Positions 51,509-61,934 of a stretch of 64,000 bases of DNA are shown in pieces. Source of the stretch: Neocallimastix lanati (nom. inval.) (Eukaryota; Neocallimastigomycota; Neocallimastigomycetes; Neocallimastigales; Neocallimastigaceae). Position 1 is the stretch's first letter; each line of letters opens with the position of its first letter. The position numbers and the translations under genes are program-made. Location: positions 447,001 through 511,000 of the forward strand of contig JACVTC010000035.1 of NCBI GenBank assembly GCA_016946835.1. Direction: 5' to 3'. The notes below the pieces were generated by a model. That model searched no databases and was not told the origin of the DNA. It worked only from the letters and a program-made list of their open reading frames with translations.

Positions 51509-54500
51509 TTAAGTCGAGCTCCTGCGAGAATCATTTCTTGAGGGAAGTTCTATAACAAAGGGTTGATATTTATGTCTTACAATGAAATCATTGGCATGAT
51601 CATCATTCTTAATAGATTCTTGATCCTTTGTTCTTGTTTTATTTTTCTTATTTTTTCTAAAGTATTCCCGAATTAATTGTTTATCTAAAATTTGATCTTC
51701 ATCTATCCAAGAGTCTTCATTTGATCCTTTCCAAGAGATAAGAAAACGATTCTTTCCTTTATAAGTTCTCATATTAATTATTTTATCTGGAATCATATCG
51801 GAATTATTTGTAGTTAAATTTATACTCTTTCGTTTATTAACATTTCTATCTTCAAATTCATTCTCATAATAAGGTTCAAGTAAAGAAACATGAAAAATTG
51901 GATGACAATGCATATTATTAGGTAGTTTAAGTTTGTACGCTAAGGGACTAACTTTTTCAATTATTTCAAAAGGACCTATCAATTGATCGGCTAGTTTTCT
52001 TTTAACATTCTTAGTAGTAGATCCTTTAAGTAACCAAACTTTTTTACCGACTTCGAAATTAGGGGAAGGAAGTCTTTTCAAATCGGCGTATTTTTTATAA
52101 GTTTTCTTAGCTTCTAAGTTTCTTTTTAAAAATTCAATATTTTTATTAATATCTAATATTCTTTTTTCAGCTCTACTTGGTCTTTCTAAGGATGGAATCT
52201 CAGGACTAAATTTAGGATTAAAACCATAGTTTGCGAAGAATGGTGATTGATTTATAGATTGATGTAAAGTATTATTGTAAGCGAATTCAGCGAAAGGTAG
52301 TAAATCGACCCAATTATTTTGCCTTTCATTTATGAAACAACGAAGATATTGTTCCAATATTCCGTTCACCCTCTCCGTTGGACCATCAGTCTCCGGATGG
52401 TTGGAGGTAGAAAGAGAATGAGTAATATCAAGAAGTTTACATAAGCGATTCCAAAATTCAGATGTAAATTGCGATCCTCTATCAGAAATAATAGAATCAG
52501 GGAAACCATGTAATTTAAAAATATTCGAGATAAAAGCATCAGCAGCAATTGAAGCAGTAGGAAGACAACGAAAAGGAATAAAATGAGCCATTTTAGTCAA
52601 ACGATCAACAACAACCATAATTGTAGTCATATCTTTAGACTTAGGTAATTCAACGATAAAATCCATAGAAATATCAGACCAAGCTCTATTAGGAGTGGAC
52701 AAGGATGAAAGAAGTCCATATGGCTTGTGTCTAGGAATTTTTGATTTACAGCAAACTTCACAAGACTTAATAAATTTTTTAACATCAAGAGAAAAATTAG
52801 GCTACCAAAAATTGCGGCTAAGTAATTCTTGAGTCTTAGAAACACCAAAATGACCAGCAGTAGGAGAGTCATGATGGAGTTCAAGAACTCTCGTTCGAAT
52901 CGATTTAGGAACATAAATCAGATTTTTAAAAAGTAAAAATCCTTCTTTATCAATCATGAATTTATTAATATTTTGAATTTTAGGGTTAACAGCATTATTA
53001 ATAGATAAGGATGATTTAACAGAATTATAGAATTCATCGTTCTCAAGAGCATTCAAAATAGAATTAGCAAGGGTATCATTATTAATAGTAAAACAGTTAA
53101 TAACACGACAAGAAGAATTAAATTCAAAATTAAATTCAAAATTAAATAAATGATCACTTCTCCTAGATAGTAAATCAGGTTTACCCGATTTTTTCCAAGA
53201 TCTATAGACAATATTAAAATCAAAACGAGATAAAAATTCATACCATCTAATTTGACGTTGCGAAAGCATTTCCGGTTTTCTAGGAAATGTTAAATTTTTA
53301 TGATCAGTGTAAATAGTAAAGGGATGACGAGCACCCTCTAAAAAGTGACGCCATTGCTCTAAAGCAACTTTAATAGCGAGAAGTTCCTTATCATAAATGG
53401 GGTAGTTTCTTTGAGACTTAGTTAAACTCGAAGAAATAAAGGCAACTGGATGGAGATTGCCATCAACTTCTTGAGAAAGTACAGCTCCAACTGCAAAGTT
53501 ACTAGCATCAGTTTCAACGATAAACGGTTTATTACTATCAGGATTAATTAAAATTGGAGCAGATGTGAAAAGTTCTTTCAATTTAACAAAAGCATTCTGT
53601 TGCTCAGGTCCCTAAATAAAAGGTACATTTTTACGAGTGAGTTTATGTATTGGTAAAGCTATTTTGGCAAAATCTTTAATGAAAACTCTATAATAATTAC
53701 AAAGTCCAATAAATGACTGAACTTCTTTGACATTAGTAGGTACAGGCCAATCTAAAATAGCTTTAATTTTTTCAGGATCAGGTTTAAGACCATCTTTAGA
53801 TATGATGTAACCCAGGAAGGAGGTTTCCGTTACATCGAATTCACATTTTTCTAGTTTAACATATAAATTATTATCTAAAAGTTTTTTCAACACTTTTCTA
53901 ACATGTTCATGATGTTCTTCTAAGTTATTTGAATAAATAAGAATATCGTCGATATATGAGATAACAAAATCATCTAAGTAGTCACTAAGAACATCATTTA
54001 TAAAATGTTGAAATGTAGCAGGTGCATTCTTTAACCCAAAAGGCATAACAAGATATTCATAATGTCCATAACGAGTTCTAAAAGCAGTCTTATATTCATC
54101 ACCTTCTTTTATTCTTACTAAGTTATATGCAGATTTAAGATCTAACTTAGTAAAATATTTAGCACCTTTAACTCTGTCAATTAATTCACTTATTAATGGT
54201 AAAGGATATGAATTTCTAATAGTCATTTCATTTAATTTTCTGTAATCAATACATAATCTCAAAGTGCCATCTTTCTTTTTAACAAATAAGACAGGGGCAC
54301 CAGCTGGTGATTTGGATTTTCTAATAAATCCTTTTGCTAAGTTTTCTTTAATATACTTTTTCAATTCATCCCTTTCTGCTTCTGTTAAAGGATAAATAGG
54401 ACCATAGAATAGAATTGAATTATCCTTTAAATTTATTTCACAATCATATTCTCTATGGGGAGGTAATTTATCACAATTCTTTTCATCAAAAACTTCAATA

Positions 54501-56356
54501 TAATCGAGATAACAAGGAGGAATAGAAATTTTATTATCACTATCGTTAACAATATTATTATTATCTAAATTCTGAATAATCAGACAGTTACACAAATTGT
54601 CTAACACACAATTTTGATAAGAAAAAAAATAGTTTGTTGGTTCGGCGACCAATTTACTTTCTTTATTTAAAATTTCATTTTTACATGATTTAATAAAATT
54701 ACATGATTTTTTGATTTTATCTATTGTACTAAGTTCTTTAAAATTACAAAAGTTAATTTTTTCTTTACTACAATCATTATCTTTAACACTAATATTAATA
54801 CTATCACTATCACTATCACTATCACTATCATTAATGGTTCTAACTTTTCTTCCACGGACGTATTCAGCTTCGCTTTCTGATTCGGAATCCCAGAGGGGTT
54901 TACACTTATATGGAGTACTTGATTCATAGGAATTTTCTTCTTCAGGTTCGATATCGATCTTACACTTCTTTGAACCTTTCTTGCTTCTATTTTTGTTTTT
55001 TCTTTTTCTTTTACCATTATTACAGTTCCTAGCGCAATAACCAGAAGGAAAGGATATTTTTCTTGAATCATGATAATTCATTGGACAATGCTTTTCAATC
55101 CAAGGAATACCTAGAATGATATCTACATCAGGAATATAAAGTGCATAGAGTTGAATAACTTCAAAATGGTTCTTGAATCGTAAGATACACTTTTCAGTTT
55201 GTTCGTAGATGGTAGAGATACCATATCCTAGTCCAGTAACATTGAAAGATCTTTTAACTTCATTCAATTTAATTTTGTTTTTATTAACGAACGAAGGATG
55301 AATAAAATTCAAATCCGAGCCAGAGTCGATAAGAACCCTAACTGGAACTTCTTCAATATCATTTGTTTTTATATAGAAAGTAATTATATTGTTCTTTCTT
55401 TTATTCATAGCATTTTCTTCATCAGTAATAGCTCTAATTTTTTGAGCATCATCGGATTCCTTGATCATTCTAATTCTTCTTAATTTTGCCGATGGAAGAT
55501 TTTCATCTGTTTCTCTAATTTTATTCTTGTGTTTAACTCCAGAAGGTCTTTTTCTGTTAGGACAATTAAACTGTAAGTGTCCTGGTTGTTTACATAAAAA
55601 ACAAAGACCTTTTTTCTTTTCTTCAGAAAAGTCTCTTTTATTTTCAACATATAAATTTTGATTATAGTTCTGGTTGTATCTTCTATATCCATCATTTTTG
55701 ATCCTAAATAAATCAACATCCATAGGATCATCACGACGACTACTATTTCTCTGGTTGTGGTTACTGTTTTGTTGCGAATTTCTAACTCGTTGCTGATTAT
55801 AATAGAATTCAACAAGATTAGTTCGCTCTGACAAATTTTCAATTTGAATTACATCAGTATACAACTTGTTAAGGGAATCTGGATTTGGGTTAACAACGGC
55901 TAATTGTTCCCTCATTTTGTAATGTAATCCTTTAAGAAACATATAAATTTTGGCTGATTCGTTGAAGTCCGAATTTTGGCAAGTTGTTTTGAACTGGTTA
56001 ATATTTTCTAACACTTGCCCATATTTTTTCTGACGAATGGTATCTAATTTACCATTAGCCACAATTGTCTCCACTTCTGGATCCCCATAATTAATTTTAA
56101 GTTCCCTCTTAAAATTATTTAAATTATCGATCAAGGGATCTTCATTATCCCATAGATTTGAGGCCCAATTTAAAGGATCACCTCTTAAGAATGAGGTTAT
56201 AAATCTAACCTTTGATCTATCGTCTGGAAAGTCATCTGGAGTATCCTCAAAGTTCATATTTACAATTGTGAGGAACCCTTTAAGTTCTTTTCTTTCACCG
56301 TTAAAAATCGGTGGCTTACTGACCTTCCGTTTTTCTTCTCGTCCACGTTCCGCCAT
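51509..56356 (-). pseudogene. Gypsy gag-pol polyprotein with two in-frame TAG codons
   Basis: A single frame of about 1,616 codons from ATG 56356. Order: gag; zinc knuckle [14 protein letters not shown] (~252-265); aspartic protease (VLIDSGSDL, ~344-346); a basic then Ser/Asp/Glu-rich linker; RT with YIDD (~801-804); RNase H (TDASNFAVG, YTDHKNL); integrase with H2C2 zinc finger and D-D-E (MDFIVEL, SDRGSQFTS, TERVNGILEQ); chromodomain (RFLISWKGSNEDSWIDEDQI). TAG at 53612-53614 interrupts PFI*GPEQQNAF before RNase H, and TAG at 52802-52804 interrupts NF*PNFS in the integrase zinc finger. Trp is expected at both. No frameshift is seen. An upstream in-frame GTG at 56401 exists but the ATG is preferred. 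Without suppression of the stops the copy is non-autonomous. Confidence 0.92.
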
Positions 56357-56417
56357 ATCTTCAATGTGGAGGTTTCTTAGCCTAATATTAAGTTCTTCCA
56401 CTTTGAAAAAAAAAAAA

Positions 56418-56464
<47 letters not shown>

Positions 56465-56732
56465 AAAAGAATTCTTATATACGATTATTATTTTTATTTA
56501 AATTTACTATTATAATATTATGTAAAGTCGACTTGGCTCTAACCGCTTGAAATGGTGCCCGTCGAGTAAACAAAACTAATAATAATAAGTTTAAATAAAA
56601 ATAATCTCAAATATTCCAATATAATTAGTAATCACGGCGGCGACTTAATGGGTGCAATTATAATTAGTACTTCTTCAAATAGTACTTCTTCTATTATTAC
56701 TTCTTGTTTCTTCTCTTAGTAATTCTTCAAGT

Positions 56733-56880
56733 GGTAGTTTTCTAATAGGTAGTTCTCTAATTGGTAATTCTCTAACTGGTAGTTTTCTAACTGGTAGTTT
56801 TCTAACTGGTAGTTCTCTAATTGGTAGTTCTCTAACTGGTAGTTCTTTAACTGGTAGTTCTTTAACTGGTAGTTCTCTAA
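56733..56880. repeat. 15 bp minisatellite in the gypsy leader
   Basis: About ten tandem copies of GGTAGTTCTCTAACT with a few variants. The 15 bp period keeps frames open, and on the minus strand one frame reads ELPVR/KLPVR repeats. With no domain around it, the array is treated as noncoding. Confidence 0.88.
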
Positions 56881-56910
56881 TCTCGTGATCGTAACGTGCT
56901 CCACTTTTTA

Positions 56911-56927
56911 TAACAAGGTAGTTGTTA
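56911..56927. other. Hairpin beside the gypsy 5' LTR (primer-binding position)
   Basis: TAACAAGGTAGTTGTTA forms a 6 bp stem with a 5 nt loop, one base from the LTR edge, where the minus-strand primer-binding site is expected. This may indicate a structured or self-primed start of reverse transcription, or may be chance. Confidence 0.4.
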
Positions 56928-56928
56928 T

Positions 56929-57700
56929 TGTAAAAATGTTCCTTATGAAGCAGATTACAATTACGAAAAAAACAAAAAAAAAACAACAAAAACAACACTA
57001 TCAATAATAATACTCTAATGAAATTGATTTTTTAAAAAAAAAATTCTTTTATTAATCACTTTATTATAAAAATTCTTTTTATTAGTTATTAACTGCAAAA
57101 ATAGTTAATAACAACTACATCTTTTTTAATAGAATAATTTTACATGTATTTATATTTTTTTCTTAATTATATTATAATATACTATTTCTATTTATTTAAA
57201 CATATATTCAATATAAAATAAACAAAAACTAATCTAAAATTAAATAAAGTTATAAAAAACTAAAACTAATTCAATAAGCTTTTTATTCAATTTGTTTTGA
57301 CTCAAATTGAATAAGTTCTTATTTATTATTTATTTATTATTCTTTTATTATTAATACTATTAATTATATATTACTATTTAATTTTTTTGATTATTAAACT
57401 AAACTAAAATTAAACTAAACTAAAATTAAACTAAACTAAAATTAAACTAAACTAAAATTATTAAAATATTTTATTACTAAATTTTAGGTTATTTAAAAAT
57501 TAATTTTATATTTTTAAATTTATATATTATATGAAATATAAATTTATTATTAATTTTCATAAATCAATTAATTTCATAAATTAATATATTTTACATAATT
57601 TAATGCATTAGCATTATTTTGTAAACGTGAATTACATTAAATAATTTAATGTACAAAATAAATTAATTAATGTACTAAAGATATTGATCATATCTTTACA
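56929..57700 (-). repeat. 5' LTR of the gypsy chromovirus
   Basis: Nearly identical to 50728-51498. It ends TTTACA and is followed by the target duplication TATTG and the resumed (TTATTG)n array of the copia host element. Confidence 0.93.
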
Positions 57701-57899
57701 TATTGTTATTGTTATTGTTATTGTTATTGTTATTGTTATTGATATTGTTATTGTTATTGTTATTGTTATTGTTATTGTTATTGTTATTGTTATTGTTATT
57801 GTTATTGTTATTGTTATTGTTATTGTTATTGTTATTGTTATTGTTATTGTTATTGTTATTGTTATTGTTATTGTTATTGTTATTGTTATTGTTATTGTT
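57701..57899. repeat. (TTATTG)n array, left half of split poly-Asn tract
   Basis: About 33 hexamers continuous in type with 50415-50727. It encodes poly-Asn at the C-terminal side of copia integrase on the minus strand. Confidence 0.95.
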
Positions 57900-59671
57900 A
57901 AAAAAGTTATAATGGTTGAATCTTTTGGAATCATTATTACTAAGTAAGTCGCTCCCCCTGATTTCGGAATTATGAATAAAATAGTAGAAATCCTTAGGAA
58001 TGGAAGAAGTGATTTTTGAATTTCCAGGGTTATTTTCAAAAAATTCAACAGAGCGGGAAAGAATAATTTTATTAGAAGACAAATTAAGAATTTTATAAGC
58101 TGAAGAATACGGATTATAACCCAGGAAAATGCCTGGTAAAGCATTATTGTCAAATTTATTTCGAAAAGATTTTGGAATGTAGAAAAATACGTGGCATCCA
58201 AAAACTTTAAAGTGAGAATAATCAATTTTTGATTTAAATAAAATTTCGTAAGGTATTTTGTTATGGATACCAGAGTGTGGTATTCTATTATGTATATAGT
58301 TAGCTGTATCAACAGCATATTCCCAGAATTTGTGACTTAATTGAGCCTCGTTTAATAAGGCTTTAGCAGAATTTATAAGGATACCATTAAAGCGTTCCAC
58401 ACGACCATTTTGTTGGGGAGAATATGGGATAGTAAATTGTTGAACAATCCCATTATTGGTACAGAATGTTTTGAATTTTCTATTGTTGAATTCCGTACCT
58501 TTATCGGTACGAATAAAAGATATAGATTTATTGAAAATATTATTGATTTCTTTATACCAAAAGTGAAATTTATCGAACGTTTCACTTTTGTTGTCGAGAA
58601 AGAGGATCCATCCATAACATGAAAAATCATCTAGAATTGAGAGGAAATACTTATTTCCATGAATTGATTCATTGATTGGCCCAACAAGATCCATGTGGAT
58701 TAATTCGAAAATGGATTTAGATTTATTTATAGATCTTTTATATGGAAAATTTTTTAATTTTGAATTAGAACAAATAGGACATTTTGATTTAATATCAATT
58801 TTTAATAATTTGTTTTTGATGGGATCAATATAAAAAATGCCCTAATCTCCTATGCCATAATTTTATTTTATCAGGGATAGATAGTCTTGATAAGTGAAAT
58901 AGATGTATTGGTGTATTATTTGGTTTATTATAAATTATGGGATTGGTTGATAATCAAATAATGAAAGTATTTTGTTCGTTTGAAAATAGATTAATTATTC
59001 TGTTTCCATATTAATCATAGATGGTTGCACATAAATGATTTTTGTTATTAAAGAAAATGACCTTATAATATTGTTGGATGAGTTTAGAAACTGAAATTAT
59101 ATTTTTAGTTATATGTGGTACAAAATGGACGTTTCTTAATACAAATTTATTATTATTTAAATATCCAATGAAATCACCACATTTATGTGATGTGACTATG
59201 TTACCATTTGGGAGTATAATATTTTCATTGCAATATTTTAAATTTTTGAGGGAACTGATGGAATTAGTGATATGTAATGAAGCTCCAGAATCTAAAATCC
59301 AAGATGAAATTTTATTGTTTTGTTCAAGTTTTGTTTCCGAATCATTTTGATATTCAGTTGTGATACAGTTTAATAGAACGTCATTTTCTAAATTGTAATC
59401 TTCTGAAAAAATACCAGAATTATGGTTTTTATTATTTGAACTAACATAGTTTATTTGTTTATTTGTTTTTCTAAATGTTTTGTTTTTAAACTGGTTATTT
59501 CTGGTATTTTTACAGTGTTGTTTTTTGAATTTCAAGTAATTTTTATGTTTGTTCTTAAGTTTGTTATTGTGCCAACAGTCCCTTGAAAAGTGACCGAATT
59601 TTCCACAGGTATGACATTTTCCGTTATTTGATTTTCTTTTGACATTATGTTTTTTGTTATTAGTTCGAAAT
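57701..59671 (-). pseudogene. Copia fragment: gag zinc knuckle, protease and integrase
   Basis: From 59671 leftward the frame reads CHTCGKFGHFSRDC (nucleocapsid knuckle), then WILDSGASLHIT (aspartic protease), then stops at 59011. A decayed stretch follows with in-frame stops and one frameshift near 58835; it still shows the GAG-pre-integrase hallmark LWHRRLGHF and CPICSNSK. From about 58700 integrase is open: HMDLVGPI, RTDKGTEFNN and QQNGRVERFN give the D-D-E triad, followed by the copia marker HSGIHNKIPYEILF. It ends in the poly-Asn tract. Translation past protease would be blocked, so the unit is defective. Confidence 0.9.
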
Positions 59672-60293
59672 TGTAATGAATCCGTCAATAAAAAAACAGA
59701 TTATAACAATAAAAAAACACTACAATTTAAACAAATAAAATTAAAGTAATTTCTTTTATTAATAAATTCTTTTATTAATTATGAACTTCTCTTATGTTAT
59801 TAACTGTAAAATAGTTAATAACTAATACATTGATTTAATTAAGAAAAATTACATGTATTTATATTTTTTCTTATTACATTATTAATATATGATGTTATTT
59901 AATAATATATATAAAACTATTTATTTATAAACAAAAGATTTTTTAATTAATAATTTTTATTATTTATTAATTTACTAAAACTAAAATTAATTTTTTTAAA
60001 CTCTTTATTTTATTTATTATTTTAATACTTATAATAATTTTAATTATATATTTAATATTGAAAAACTATTTTTATAAATATTAACTATTTAAGATTATTC
60101 CTAAATTAATATTTAACTATTTAAAACTAAACTAAATTAACTAAACTAATTAAAAAATATTTTCAATTTAAAAAATAATTAAATTTTATTTCAATAAATT
60201 TTATATTAAAAAAATAATTCATATACATTAAATAAATTAATTGTACGAAAAAATAAGTTATTTAATGTATTAAAGATTTATTAAATCTTTACA
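59672..60293 (-). mobile_element. Solo LTR of a related gypsy family, target duplication GAAAT
   Basis: 622 bp beginning TGTAATGAATCC and ending AATCTTTACA. It is flanked by GAAAT on both sides (59667-59671, 60294-60298). It is recognisably but distantly related to the LTRs at 50728 and 56929 (shared TTCTTTTATTAAT, AATAGTTAATAAC and ACATGTATTTATATTTTTT blocks). No internal domain remains, as after LTR-LTR recombination. Deleting it with one GAAAT restores the copia gag frame. Strand is given by analogy with the full element. Confidence 0.9.
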
Positions 60294-60687
60294 GAAATCT
60301 AGTTTTCTGTTCAATATGGAATATCTGTTTATCCGATTCTTCTTGTTTTATGGATTCCTTCATGTTAGAGAATATAATGTCAGGAATGACATTTTTAATG
60401 TTGGAACATAGTTTATTCCAATCATCTTTGTATTGGAAAACATTTATAAATCTCAGGTTTTCGGGTAGAAATCTGTTGAGTATTCCAGCTTTTATATTAT
60501 CACTAATATCGTGATCTAGGTTTTCAAGCTCTTTTATGGCATTTTGTAGTTTTGCCATAAAGATATTTATGTTTTGGTCTTCATTGTATTTTAGATTGTT
60601 TATTTTATTTTGTATTTCTAATTTTCTTCGTTCTGGACTTCTTGTGAAGGAATGCTCTAAGATTTTCCATGTTTGGAAATCTGTTTT
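60294..60687 (-). pseudogene. Copia gag fragment
   Basis: A minus-strand open frame from the LTR edge at 60687 (KTDFQTWKILEHSF) through SPERRKLEIQNKI, MAKLQNAIKELENL and FLPENLRFINVF to HIEQKTRF at 60294. Motifs such as ILNRFLPENL and the position before the zinc knuckle fit the UBN2-type gag of copia elements. Both ends are cut by insertions: the solo LTR on the left and the second gypsy LTR on the right. The true start should lie outside the window beyond the second gypsy element. Confidence 0.8.
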
Positions 60688-61383
60688 TGTAAAGATATTA
60701 TTAATATCTTTATAAATTTTAATTAAATTTAATCATAAATTTAAGTAAAATTGAAATAAATCTATTAAAAATCACGTGTATAAAATTATTGCAAATAATT
60801 TTAAACAAAACTTCGACTTCTTCCCAATCATATTAATAAATTAAAAATTTCTCTTGTGAAACTAGTAATTGAAAATCATTTCTTTTTATGTAATTTAATT
60901 TAAATAATAAGAGTTAAGGTTTTTTACAAGATAAATTAACAACATGAAACTATGCAATTAGTCATGTTGAAACTTGCGGCATTTTATGCTAAAATCATAT
61001 TAAATAATTATGACAACTTTTATATTAATTTTAAATAGATGTAACGAAATCTTCATGTTAAGGTTTTAGAGAATTAAATAAAAATAAAGTAAACAAACAC
61101 AAATTTTATTTATTTATTTATTTTATTTATTTATTTTTTTTTTATTTGATTTTATTTTATTTTATTTTATTTTATTTGATGATATTTAAAAATTAGTAGC
61201 AAAATTTACAACTATTTATACTTTTTTTTTCAAGGCATAAAAGTTGTTCTTGCCACTAAATTACATTTTATTATTATTTTTCTTTTTATATATAAAAACT
61301 ATTAAATTTAAATTGATTTTTATAATCAATTATATAAAATTTAATTATAACAATATAAATAAAATACATTTATAATATTAATA

Positions 61384-61429
<46 letters not shown>

Positions 61430-61917
61430 CTATCTAAAATATTACTAATAAGAATTTATTTAATTGGCTAAAATTTTTATTACAATCTGTTAAAATATTC
61501 AAATAAAAATAAAAATACTATTCTAATATAAAGGTTTTTAATAAAATAAAATATTTTTCAATATAAAATAAAACATTTCGATATAAAATTTTATAATAAA
61601 AGTTAAAATATAATATATAAATTTTTAATTATCAATATATAAAAATATTATTAATACAAATTTTCATTATTAATATAAAAATAAAAAAATAAGATTTATT
61701 ATTAATATTGTTAATATAAGTTTTAAATATATAAAAATATTACTATTAATATAAGATTTAATATAAAAATTATAAAGTTTAATATAATTTTTGATCTAAT
61801 TTTTAATCTTTGAATTTAAAAATTTATTAAAGTACAAAAATAATAATGTACACATAATGTATTAGAAATAAATCGTAGATTTAATTAAGAATGCATTATT
61901 TAGTACATTCTTATCAA
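60688..61917 (-). repeat. Probable 3' LTR of a second Ty3/gypsy element
   Basis: The copia gag frame ends abruptly at TGTAAAGATATT (60688), which looks like an LTR terminus. The other end is placed at TCTTATCA (61917), because a purine-rich CGGGGCATCT (minus strand) lies between it and the pol stop codon. In between is AT-rich noncoding DNA with a poly-T run at about 61388-61424. The 5' LTR and the target duplication partner of GTTTT (60683-60687) are outside the window. Length about 1.2 kb; the right boundary is tentative. Confidence 0.55.
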
Positions 61918-61934
61918 GATGCCCCGACGAAGAC

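Larger units (their letters stand above)
56357..56928 (-). other. Gypsy 5' leader with 15 bp minisatellite
   Basis: Between the 5' LTR and gag. It contains a poly-T/A stretch (56402-56460), a more complex segment (56522-56700) and the minisatellite at 56733-56880. The primer-binding site should lie at 56911-56928, next to the LTR, where a hairpin is seen instead of an obvious match to a tRNA 3' end. Confidence 0.7.
50728..57700 (-). mobile_element. Full-length Ty3/gypsy chromovirus with target duplication TATTG
   Basis: A 6,973 bp element with two LTRs of 771-772 bp (50728-51498, 56929-57700) bounded by TGTAAA...TTTACA. It is flanked by the direct repeat TATTG (50723-50727, 57701-57705). Reading the two LTRs side by side shows only a few differences, mostly A/T run lengths plus one G/A change, so the insertion is recent. 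It encodes one gag-pol frame with RT before integrase and a C-terminal chromodomain, which places it in the chromovirus branch of Metaviridae. It sits inside the poly-Asn array of the copia element. Confidence 0.95.
48490..60687 (-). mobile_element. Ty1/copia retrotransposon interrupted by gypsy insertions (5' end outside the window)
   Basis: Gene order on the minus strand is gag (60687-60294), gag end, protease and integrase (59671-57701), poly-Asn linker, reverse transcriptase (50727-49512), RNase H (49490-48735), PPT, 3' LTR. Integrase before RT defines the copia (Pseudoviridae-type) arrangement. A Ty3/gypsy element, a solo gypsy LTR and a second gypsy element split it. It is defective: stops and a frameshift before integrase, an inverted duplication in RT, and three insertions. 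Confidence 0.9.

Noticed and set aside
52802-53614. The two TAG codons as programmed gag/pol readthrough signals
   Set aside because: They lie before RNase H and inside the integrase zinc finger, not at a gag/pol boundary, and both replace an expected Trp.
56675-57004. Small leader protein with ELPVR-type repeats in the gypsy 5' region
   Set aside because: The frame is kept open by a 15 bp minisatellite and runs into the LTR; no other evidence of coding.
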